NCBI GenBank assembly: GCA_963744875.1
Contig: CAVUVQ010000009.1
Location: 62,001-126,000 of the forward strand
Reading direction: 5' to 3'
Length of the DNA: 64,000 nucleotides
Source of the DNA: JACDAE01 sp963744875
GTDB taxonomy: Bacteria; Chloroflexota; Ktedonobacteria; Ktedonobacterales; Ktedonobacteraceae
Of the stretch, positions 18,029-25,840 are shown one piece after another. The notes under the pieces are model-generated. The model saw only the letters and a list, made by a program, of their open reading frames with translations. It had not been told where the DNA came from and searched no databases. A program made the translations under genes and the position numbers. Each line of letters begins with the position of its first letter. Positions within the stretch are counted from its first letter, which is position 1.

Positions 18029-20872
18029 CTACAAAATTTTATGTTCAAGAGCAAAACGCGTAGCAGCACTGCGCGAAGACACGCCAATTTTGGCATAAAT
18101 TGAGCGTAAATGGGTATTGACCGTACGTGGGCTGATCACAAGTGTCTCCGCAATGCGAGAATCGGTCATCCCGGTAGCAAGCAAACGGAGCACATCGACT
18201 TCACGAGCGGTCAAATTGGCGGGGTAAGGGAGAATTGCATGCACTGACTTCTTCTCAGTTTGTTCCGGAACCGCAATAAGCGCAACCAGACTCAGAGCCA
18301 GTTTAAGCGATATTGTTTTTCCGTAGATCCATGCTTCATTAAAAACTGCTTCACTTAGTGCTTCATGCAACGCTATCAATTCTTGTTCATGGCTGATACT
18401 CCAGGCAGGAGTGAGCGGCATCTGCAAGCCATCCCGCAACGACTCCGCAGTGCCGAGAAAGAGTATAGCACGCTCTGGTAGGCCGATCTGCCGACAGCAC
18501 CAGGCAAAGACTTCGAGGGTCGCCGCCAATCCTGGTCGATCGCCAATCTCCCAGGCAAGATGCAGACCCTGCTTGAGCAATGTACATGCCTGGGCAGATT
18601 TCTGTTGCATGCGTGCGATATCGCCCAGGCCATATAGGGCGCTCACCATCGTTACTTTATCACCAAGCTTACGGGTCAGTTCCAGACATTGTTCATAGTA
18701 AGCAAGAGCATCCACCAGATTTCCGCTGATGCGTTCCAGTTCACCCAGACCTGCTAATAAAAGCGCAATTCCTGGTGTGTGCTCTATCTCTCTCGTCAGG
18801 CGCAAACTCTCTTTCAGGAAACGTGCCCCCTGCTGCATATTGCCTTGCCCAAGCGCGAGTTGCCCCAATCCAGTGAGCGCAACTGCTCTTTCTTGCCTGT
18901 TCCCCAGAGATGTTGCCAGAGCGAGTCCCGCTTCAAAACGTTTCTGGGCCTCGCGAAAACTCCCCTGCAAACGCTGTATATTAGCGATCCCGTTCAAGCA
19001 TATGCTCTGATTCCAGCGATCCTCAATTTCTTCAAAGAGTACCAGACTTCTTGTATATAAGAAAAGAGCCGTTTTCAATCTGCCTTGCAGAAGCATCGTA
19101 TGTGCCAGGTCGGCCATTACATCGGCCTGATTACGCACATCACCAGCCTCGCGTAATAGCACAATGCTTATATGGTAGCGCATGCACGCACGTTCTAAGT
19201 TGCTTTGCTTGCTCTCAATTTTTCCAAAAATACTATGAATGATGCCTTTACACCAACGATCATCCATCCCTTCACTTGCCCGCATACCTTCTTCTGCATA
19301 GGTAAGAGCTACTTCACTGTGGCCCTGATGCAATTCCAATTCTGCTAGCATTGCCGCTGCAAGAGCCTGGGTACGATGATCTGCTGCTAATGCAGCCAGT
19401 TCTTTACTCTCCTGTAAGCGTTTGTGCGTTTGAGCAAGATCGTTGCGTCTGAAAGCAACAACGCCAGCACCGTAGAGAACCTTTGCTCGAAGGACTATAG
19501 ATCCTTCAACTTCGTGCAAGGCCAATATTTCTTCGAGCCAGTTACGTCCTTCACTTAAAGAGCTACGTATCTGCAAATATCCACTCAATGCACTTGCCAG
19601 GCGTAAGCCAATGGCGGCTTCGTTGCATTCTATAGTCCAGCGCAAAGCAGTCCAGAGTTGACTGGCTTCCCTATCAAGTCTCTGCAACGCTCTCTTCTGC
19701 TCTCGCTCCTGTAAATGTGGTTCTTCATCCTCGGCAATGCGTAAATAGAATAGTGCATGCCGCCGTTGCACATCTGCAACCTCATCATGTTTCCTCAAAC
19801 AATCATGGGCATACTCGCGGATAGTCTCCAGGAGCGTAAAACGTGTTTCCCCTGATGCATCTTCTACCACCTGGAGCAGGCTCTTATCCACAAGAGAAGT
19901 TAGTAGATCAAGCGCGTCCTCTTCTTCACCTTCGCATGTTGCTACCGCCTGAGCTGCAGCCAACGTCCATGTTCCGACAAATGCACTGAGATGACGAAAG
20001 AAGTGCTTTTCAGTTTCGTTGAGGAGATCATAGCTCCAATCAAGTGTGTTACGCAGTGTTCGCTGCCGTGCAGGCAGATTCTGAGCGCCTCCTGTGAGCA
20101 ACTTTAAACTGTTTGTCAGGCGCGAGAGGATCTCTTGTGGTGTTAGCAATTTCACACGTGCAGCGGCAAGCTCGATTGCCAGCGGAAGTCCATCCAGACG
20201 CACACAGATCTCTACGATTGCAGGCATGTTTTCATATGTCAAGGCAAAAGTAGTTTTGACAGCCCGTGCCCGTTCAATGAAAAGCGCTACCGATGCAGAT
20301 TGTGCGACTGTTTCTAACATTGGCGGGCAAGAGCGATCCGGCAATTCCAGAGGCTTCACAATGAACTCGTACTCTCCATAAAGATGTAATATCTCACGGC
20401 TGGTGGCAATAACTTTGATATAGGGAGCTGCGGCAAGAAGATCGGCGACCAGCGGACCAGCGGAAAGTACCTGTTCGAAATTATCGAGGACAAGGAGTAG
20501 ATGTCGCTTCTGTAAAGCTGCCTGCAATTGTTGGGCCAGGGGTTGTCCTGTTCCCTCTTCGATGGAAAGTGCCTGAGCAATATTTGAGAGAACAAGATTG
20601 GCTTCACGCAAGGGTGCCAGCGAGACAAAAAAGACGCCATCGCTAAATTCTGGCAGTAGTTTTGTCGCGACCGCAAGTGCCAGGCGCGTCTTGCCACTTC
20701 CGCCAGGGCCTGTGAGCGTTAACAGACGGATATCGGCGTGTTGACAGAGCGTAGATGCGACTGTTATTTCCTCTTCCCGTCCAATCAAAGAGGTCATTTG
20801 CGCAGGCAGGCCGGGCGGACGATACATCTGACTCTGTGGAATTGGATCAAGCATAGGCGACGAATGCTCCAT
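18029..20872 (-). CDS. Large NB-ARC/TPR transcriptional regulator with C-terminal LuxR HTH
   Basis: About 947 aa. The N-terminal STAND/NB-ARC ATPase has P-loop LTGPGGSGKTRLALA (~residue 52), Walker B HLLLVLDNFEQV and the GLPLAIELAAAR motif. The middle (~400-830) is a long array of TPR helices (MQQGARFLKESLRLTR, LVDALAYYEQCLELTRKLG). The C-terminal LuxR HTH is LTAREVDVLRLLATGMTDS with IAETLVISPRTVNTHLRSIY. STAND regulators of this type switch between ADP-closed and ATP-open oligomeric states when a ligand or partner binds. The ATG 20872 (MEHSSPML) is preferred; a GTG lies 51 nt upstream. It is divergent from the exported ferritin-like gene, 199 bp apart, and may control it. Confidence 0.92.
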   Translation of the reverse strand: MEHSSPMLDPIPQSQMYRPPGLPAQMTSLIGREEEITVASTLCQHADIRLLTLTGPGGSGKTRLALAVATKLLPEFSDGVFFVSLAPLREANLVLSNIAQALSIEEGTGQPLAQQLQAALQKRHLLLVLDNFEQVLSAGPLVADLLAAAPYIKVIATSREILHLYGEYEFIVKPLELPDRSCPPMLETVAQSASVALFIERARAVKTTFALTYENMPAIVEICVRLDGLPLAIELAAARVKLLTPQEILSRLTNSLKLLTGGAQNLPARQRTLRNTLDWSYDLLNETEKHFFRHLSAFVGTWTLAAAQAVATCEGEEEDALDLLTSLVDKSLLQVVEDASGETRFTLLETIREYAHDCLRKHDEVADVQRRHALFYLRIAEDEEPHLQEREQKRALQRLDREASQLWTALRWTIECNEAAIGLRLASALSGYLQIRSSLSEGRNWLEEILALHEVEGSIVLRAKVLYGAGVVAFRRNDLAQTHKRLQESKELAALAADHRTQALAAAMLAELELHQGHSEVALTYAEEGMRASEGMDDRWCKGIIHSIFGKIESKQSNLERACMRYHISIVLLREAGDVRNQADVMADLAHTMLLQGRLKTALFLYTRSLVLFEEIEDRWNQSICLNGIANIQRLQGSFREAQKRFEAGLALATSLGNRQERAVALTGLGQLALGQGNMQQGARFLKESLRLTREIEHTPGIALLLAGLGELERISGNLVDALAYYEQCLELTRKLGDKVTMVSALYGLGDIARMQQKSAQACTLLKQGLHLAWEIGDRPGLAATLEVFAWCCRQIGLPERAILFLGTAESLRDGLQMPLTPAWSISHEQELIALHEALSEAVFNEAWIYGKTISLKLALSLVALIAVPEQTEKKSVHAILPYPANLTAREVDVLRLLATGMTDSRIAETLVISPRTVNTHLRSIYAKIGVSSRSAATRFALEHKIL

Positions 20873-21071
20873 AATGCTATTTTTCTCTGCTTGTAGTACG
20901 TGTATTGCTATTGTAGCAAACACAGCGACATGGCAACAAGAACTTGATCAAGCGCTACCATGATTGTAACCTCATCACGTATCTACTACTGACGCGTCGA
21001 AGTTCTTACAGGAATTCCCACAAAAAATATTATTGCATGTGAAACGCTCTCAAAAGGAGATTACCATAGAA

Positions 21072-22163
21072 ATGGCAACAAAACAGAGAGAAAATGCTAC
21101 CAGTCGTCGTTCCTTTTTACGTAAGGGACTCGCGGTTGGAGGTGCAGGAACCATCGGCGCGGGACTCTTGGCGAACGGATTACCGGCATTTGCAGCAGAA
21201 AAAGCTGCATATCTCACACAAGGAGACATTGCAATCCTCCGGTTCCTGGCTGCCGCCGAAATCATCGAAACCGATCTGTGGCAACAGTACAACGAACTCG
21301 GTGGTATTGTCGACAGCGAAGTCCCAGGAGGCCATGGTTGCGCACCCTACATCACAGCCCTGGAAGTACTTGATGGAGACATGCCACAGTATATCCATGA
21401 CAATACTGAGGATGAGATCAGTCACTTCAAGTTCATCAATGCGTACCTGATCTCAAAAGGCGCAGATCCTGTCAACCTGGATCACTTTCGCACATTGCCG
21501 AGCAGTAAGGTAAAAGGCGCTCAACAGATTGGACGGCTCACCAACCTCATGCAGCTCACGGTGGATACCAGTTGGTGGATCAAATATCGCAGCCGCACGA
21601 AGAACCCTGATTTAGGTGATACATTTGCTCAAGCAGTACCGGGCCTTGCTGCAGGGCAATTCCCAGCGATTCCGCGCAATAATAGTGATCTCAATTCACC
21701 TACCCACGTTCAGGCGATTGCAAACACAGCGGGCTTCCACTTCGCATTCATCGAGCAAGGTGGCACCAGCCTTTACCCATCCCTGGCTCAGCGCGTCACG
21801 AATCCGGAGGTGCTACGTATACTTCTCAGCATTGGACCAACTGAGATGGCACACTTCCAGACGTGGCATGACAAGGCTGGTAATGCGCCCGCTCTAACCG
21901 ATCCGACGAATGGACTGGTGTTTCCAGATCTCAATGCCTCTGGCAGCGAGGATACCCAGACCAATCTGATCATGCCTGAACCAACGGCATTCCTCAGCCG
22001 CAAGTTCCCACCCGTTTCGATCATTCGTCCGACCGAAACAAAGGGAGCCGCAATGGGTGCACTCCAATCTTTGATCTCAGATGGGCTTTTCAGAGGGCAA
22101 TCGAAGGAGTTCTTCGCTGTCCTCAACAAGCTAGCAGAACAGGCCGACGATGCTCAGCGTTGA
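21072..22163 (+). CDS. Tat-exported ferritin-like domain protein
   Basis: A 363-aa protein with a twin-arginine signal (SRRSFLRKGLAVGG) and a cleavage-like AFAAE at residue ~41. The mature part resembles the ferritin-like superfamily of exported proteins annotated as ferritin-like or Rds1-like: LRFLAAAEIIETDLWQQYNELGG and NTEDEISHFKFINAYLI carry Glu/His residues typical of a four-helix di-metal bundle, and GPTEMAHFQTWHD adds a later E..H pair. Role in metal binding or desiccation response is inferred only. Start ATG 21072 follows AAAAGGAG by 12 nt. It is monocistronic, ending in a clear hairpin. Confidence 0.8.
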   Translation: MATKQRENATSRRSFLRKGLAVGGAGTIGAGLLANGLPAFAAEKAAYLTQGDIAILRFLAAAEIIETDLWQQYNELGGIVDSEVPGGHGCAPYITALEVLDGDMPQYIHDNTEDEISHFKFINAYLISKGADPVNLDHFRTLPSSKVKGAQQIGRLTNLMQLTVDTSWWIKYRSRTKNPDLGDTFAQAVPGLAAGQFPAIPRNNSDLNSPTHVQAIANTAGFHFAFIEQGGTSLYPSLAQRVTNPEVLRILLSIGPTEMAHFQTWHDKAGNAPALTDPTNGLVFPDLNASGSEDTQTNLIMPEPTAFLSRKFPPVSIIRPTETKGAAMGALQSLISDGLFRGQSKEFFAVLNKLAEQADDAQR

Positions 22164-22202
22164 TCATAAGAAGTAAAACATTTGGCGAATTTCCATATTA
22201 TT

Positions 22203-22244
22203 AAAGAACTGGAAGGGACACTATTTAGCCCCTTCCAGTTCTTT
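22203..22244. terminator. Bidirectional hairpin terminator
   Basis: AAAGAACTGGAAGGG (22203-22217) pairs exactly with 22230-22244; a run of T follows. It starts 40 nt after the ferritin-like stop and ends 58 nt before the convergent GH43 stop. Confidence 0.75.
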
Positions 22245-22301
22245 TGTCCTCTCCTACATAGAGAGGTCGCATTCACGATGCATTGTATCAACAAATGGGT
22301 G

Positions 22302-23732
22302 CTAGTGCACGTACGGCCAGCCCTGGGCATCCCAACCGAGCAAGCTGATGCCAAGAGTAGCCAGGCCACCATTGTTTGCGTCATGATACTGATAGTCGAT
22401 CAGATCACCATCCGTATCGTGCATAACTGATTCGCCACCGGGTCCAATCACATTGCTATGTGTGCTGAGTATGATCGAGCCGCCGCCTTGTAGCATGGCA
22501 AGACCACTTTTATCCGTATAGGGTCCGGTAACGCTGGTTGAACGTCCTACGATGATATGATAGATGCTGCCTGCATCACAACATGCGTCAATCGAGGCAA
22601 ACAGGTAGTAGTAATTGCCATGCCGATAGATGTAGGAAGCCTCAATTACCTTAGAGGTTGTACGGCTCGCGACGTGATAGCGAGTCTTGTTAGAAGCTAA
22701 TTGCTTTCCAGTCGTTGGATCAATCTGGATGACGTTGAGGCCTTGCCAGCCAGAGCCAAAAGACAGCCAATATTTGCCGGATGCATCGATTACCAGGCAG
22801 GGATCGATAGCGTTATAGCCCGTGCCTTTGGCGGAGGTATAGACAATTCCATCATCAACCCAACTTCCTGCTGCAGCAGTCGTACTGGTAGCGAGGCCAA
22901 TTGCTGAGACTTCTGAACCAAAGGTTGAAACTGCATAGTAAAGCCAGTATTTCCCATTATGATAGGAGATGTCGGGTGCCCAGAGATTGCCAGTTCCTCC
23001 ATCATAGGTATTGGTCCATGCAGGAAGGGTTTTGAATACGAACCCGGCATCGCTGAAGTGAACGCGATCCGGAGAGGAGCGCATTTCAAGACCCTTGTAG
23101 GGAGGATTGAGGCTGGTACTGAACGCGTAGTACGTTCCATTAGCAATCTTGATCATGGATGGATCGCGCAACATAATATCACCGGAGATGGCTATAGGAT
23201 TGGGGTAGGTGATGCCAGCCTGTACAAGTTTCCATAGATGATCGGCAGTGCCGTTATCCGTCCATTGGAGTACAGAAATGCCAGTTGCTTTCGAGGCTCC
23301 TGAGACTCCCAGTAGCAACCCGCTGTTCTGATTAATGATTTTGTAGTATCCACCACCAGCATCAATAAATTGCCAGATACGATCATTAGTTCCAGTATCA
23401 CCACCCTGCGTCGCTAGCGCTCCAGCGGTTGTGGATGCGCCCTTGATCGCCAGGATCGCTTCACTACTGATATTCTCTATCTTATAACTGGTGCCACGAT
23501 TAGAGATGAAATGCCACAGGTGATTTGTGGCCCCATTATCTGCCTCCTGGTCTGCAATCGCTGCTGTAGCAGTGGAGATACCTAAAACCAGGCCACTATT
23601 CTTGTTGACGATTTTGTAATTATGGCTGGGATCAAGTGTTGAAGCAGCTAATGCGTTCTGGTGAGGCCAGGCAACTACACTTAAACCAATGAGAATCGCC
23701 ATCAATGCAGTGATGGTGATGAAACGTTTCAT
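22302..23732 (-). CDS. Exported GH43 endo-arabinanase-like hydrolase with N-terminal ricin-type lectin domain
   Basis: A 476-aa protein. Signal peptide residues ~1-30 (KRFITITALMAILIGL...ALA). A ricin/beta-trefoil CBM13-like domain ~33-180 has three repeats (YKIVNKNSGLVLGIS, YKIENISSEAILAIKG, YKIINQNSGLLLGVSG). A five-bladed GH43 domain ~185-476 has catalytic-type LRDPSMIK (base Asp), AIDPCLVID (pKa-tuning Asp) and KVIEASYIYRHG (acid Glu), closest to endo-1,5-alpha-arabinanases. It likely trims arabinan from plant cell walls outside the cell. ATG 23732 follows GGAGGAAGG. It starts 20 nt after the stop of the next GH43 gene, so the two form an operon. Confidence 0.88.
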   Translation of the reverse strand: MKRFITITALMAILIGLSVVAWPHQNALAASTLDPSHNYKIVNKNSGLVLGISTATAAIADQEADNGATNHLWHFISNRGTSYKIENISSEAILAIKGASTTAGALATQGGDTGTNDRIWQFIDAGGGYYKIINQNSGLLLGVSGASKATGISVLQWTDNGTADHLWKLVQAGITYPNPIAISGDIMLRDPSMIKIANGTYYAFSTSLNPPYKGLEMRSSPDRVHFSDAGFVFKTLPAWTNTYDGGTGNLWAPDISYHNGKYWLYYAVSTFGSEVSAIGLATSTTAAAGSWVDDGIVYTSAKGTGYNAIDPCLVIDASGKYWLSFGSGWQGLNVIQIDPTTGKQLASNKTRYHVASRTTSKVIEASYIYRHGNYYYLFASIDACCDAGSIYHIIVGRSTSVTGPYTDKSGLAMLQGGGSIILSTHSNVIGPGGESVMHDTDGDLIDYQYHDANNGGLATLGISLLGWDAQGWPYVH

Positions 23733-23752
23733 AAATCCTTCCTCCGCTTTCT

Positions 23753-25090
23753 TTAAGCCAGAACAATGCTCCATTGCTGACTCGTGCCATACTGATCTAT
23801 TTCCTGAACTACACTGGCACCATTAGCGGTTGAACCACCATTAACAGAGAGCAGGTCTCCACTATTGCGATTTACCAGTTCATAATAGCCACCACCAATC
23901 GGAACAACGTTCCACTCCTGATTAGCAGCACCAGTAGAGGCCCATTGATCAACAGTCCCACCATTAGCTGTGGAGCTATTGGACACTTCAAGGTCTTTGC
24001 CACTATTGACGTTGACTAATTTGTAATACCCGGCAGCATCAGCAGCTATACTCCACTGCTGATTTGTACCATGATGGTTAGAGTATTGGATCGCAGTGGC
24101 ACCGTTGGCCGTTGAACCACCACTGATATCGAGAATTCTGCCACTGTTGCGGTTCACCAATGTGTAGTGAGAAGCTGCGCTAAAACTCACGCCCTGGCCC
24201 GCTTCCTTCATGACCGTTAAATGGCGCACAAAGCCTGAGAGGCCATCAGGAAGAGGTTTCTTGGGGGTCCAGGTTTTCAAGTTGTCGGTGCTATCGCTGT
24301 AATAATACTGCCCGGATTTGTACCCATCAAGCAGGATACGCCAGGTGCCATTATCGAGTTGGTAGATGCATGGACCCTCCAACTGAGGTCCCCAGCCAGC
24401 CCAGTCGCCAGTTCCAATAAAGGTATAGGGACCGGTCAGCTTTGTTGAGGTAGCGGTCTCGATATATTTGGAGGTAGTCTGATCATTTTTGGCGAAGATG
24501 TGATAGACATTGCCCAGTTTGACTATAAAGCTATCGATGTAGTCAGGAGTCAAGCCGGCCAGAGCTACTGGAGTGCTCCACGAGGTCAACGAACTGTTGA
24601 GCGCCGTGATCAGATAAGGAGTGGGGCTGACAGCACCTTTGTAACGCAGATGAACGATAATGTTAACGCTGCCATCGGTATCCTTAAACCATTCAGGTGC
24701 CCAGGCAATATTCACCGTTGAAGCGAAGGTAATATTTTCGACAAAGGTCCAATGAATACGATCAAGGCTGGAGGCAAGTCCAATACTATTGCCCGACCAT
24801 GCATTCGTATAGGCCACATAGTAACGACCACCGGCGACTGTAACGCTGGGATCACGTATTATGCCGGAAGGTGGCGTGTAAGCAGGAGCAGTACCGACCC
24901 TTGTGAAGTTCAATCCATCGTTAGACAGATACACGTACATGTTCGCCTCACTACTGTTACTAAATGAGGTCATGGTGTAGAGCGAAGGGGCCGCTGCATG
25001 TGCCGTGGGGATTGAGGAACGAGGAACAAAAAAGGCGGCGATCAATACGAGAATACTCGCGCTGATCAGCCAGCGTAAACGGATAGACAT
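23753..25090 (-). CDS. Exported GH43-like hydrolase with C-terminal ricin-type lectin domain
   Basis: A 445-aa protein with signal peptide (RLRWLISASILVLIAAFFV...AHA, ~1-32). A beta-propeller domain (~35-305) has GIIRDPSVTVAGG (base Asp), NIAWAPEWF, DYIDSFIVKLG and QLEGPCIYQL (acid Glu), typical of the GH43/GH62 clan-F fold. The C-terminal trefoil (~310-445) has three repeats of HYTLVNRNSGRILDISGG type with QQW ends. Order of catalytic and lectin modules is the reverse of the gene downstream. The likely substrate is arabinose- or xylose-containing plant glycan. AAGGAGG lies 9 nt before ATG 25090. It is the first gene of a two-gene operon. Confidence 0.87.
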   Translation of the reverse strand: MSIRLRWLISASILVLIAAFFVPRSSIPTAHAAAPSLYTMTSFSNSSEANMYVYLSNDGLNFTRVGTAPAYTPPSGIIRDPSVTVAGGRYYVAYTNAWSGNSIGLASSLDRIHWTFVENITFASTVNIAWAPEWFKDTDGSVNIIVHLRYKGAVSPTPYLITALNSSLTSWSTPVALAGLTPDYIDSFIVKLGNVYHIFAKNDQTTSKYIETATSTKLTGPYTFIGTGDWAGWGPQLEGPCIYQLDNGTWRILLDGYKSGQYYYSDSTDNLKTWTPKKPLPDGLSGFVRHLTVMKEAGQGVSFSAASHYTLVNRNSGRILDISGGSTANGATAIQYSNHHGTNQQWSIAADAAGYYKLVNVNSGKDLEVSNSSTANGGTVDQWASTGAANQEWNVVPIGGGYYELVNRNSGDLLSVNGGSTANGASVVQEIDQYGTSQQWSIVLA

Positions 25091-25197
25091 AACTCATAAT
25101 CCTCCTTGATATGGGGAACCTTCGTCGTAGCATCTTGCTCTAGTAAATAGGTAAAATGACGAAGTAATATTTTCCCTGGTTTTCTGTCTTTACCAGT

Positions 25198-25479
25198 CTA
25201 ATGGTGTTGCGAAAAAACTTTATGCGATCTTTTTCTGAAGGGACAAAGATCCTGAAAACAGTTTCGTATCTCTGATAAGAGTAGCATCGACAAGCGAAGA
25301 ACTTCTTGCTGCCACGAAGCCTCGTAGCGCTCATTGTTGATATAAAATGTTGGCGTTCCCTGGACACCGCTCTCCTCGCCACCCTCCACATCTCGCTTGA
25401 TGCGATCTCGATAGCGATGGTGGACCATATCCTGCTCAAATTGTGTCATATTTAAGCCAACAGTCTCAGCAAAACGTTG
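25198..25479 (-). pseudogene. C-terminal remnant of a DsbA-family thioredoxin
   Basis: About 90 codons read RFAETVGLNMTQFEQDM, then HHRYRDRIKRDVEGGEESGVQ and GTPTFYINNERYEASW. This is the second half of a DsbA/FrnE-type thioredoxin fold including the cis-Pro loop (GTPTFYIN). The CxxC half is absent. Beyond EASW the sequence loses similarity. The fragment begins directly after the stop codon of the UBP zinc-finger gene and in the same frame. It is either a relic after deletion, or the zinc-finger gene was spliced onto it. A product from ATG 25449 would lack the active site. Confidence 0.6.
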
Positions 25480-25752
25480 TTAGTCGTCCGCGAATTCGAT
25501 CTCTACTTCGTCGACATAGCACCAGCCCCAATCTTCACCAGGTTGAAATGATGCAATGATTGGATGTTTGGTCGCATGGAAATGTTTAGTCGCGTGTTTA
25601 TTTTTTGAAGAATCACAACAACCAACATGCCCGCACGAAAGACAGAGACGCAGGTGCACCCACGAATCTCCGATTTTCAAACAATCTTCACACCCATTAG
25701 CGCTCGGCGTGACATCCTTGATCTGATCGAGATGTGTACATTGTGTTGCCAT
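25480..25752 (-). CDS. UBP-type zinc-finger protein
   Basis: A 90-aa protein that is entirely a ZnF-UBP domain: CTHLDQIKDV at the start, CEDCLKIG, LRLCLSCGHVGCCDSSKNKHA, TKHFHATKHPIIASF and the final strand GEDWGWCYVDEVEIEF. The Cys/His ligands for three zincs are present. In eukaryotes this domain binds the ubiquitin C-terminus. Stand-alone bacterial copies are common in Chloroflexota and Actinobacteria with unknown ligand, often beside redox or transporter genes. It lies 88 nt downstream of the pseudokinase-Rieske gene on the same strand and could be co-transcribed. Confidence 0.85.
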   Translation of the reverse strand: MATQCTHLDQIKDVTPSANGCEDCLKIGDSWVHLRLCLSCGHVGCCDSSKNKHATKHFHATKHPIIASFQPGEDWGWCYVDEVEIEFADD

Positions 25753-25840
25753 ACTCTTTTTTCCTTGCTTTTACTTATTCACTAAATAGAGATGCAAGCG
25801 AAAACCATGACTGGTTTTCTAAGAGTACTATATCACGCAA

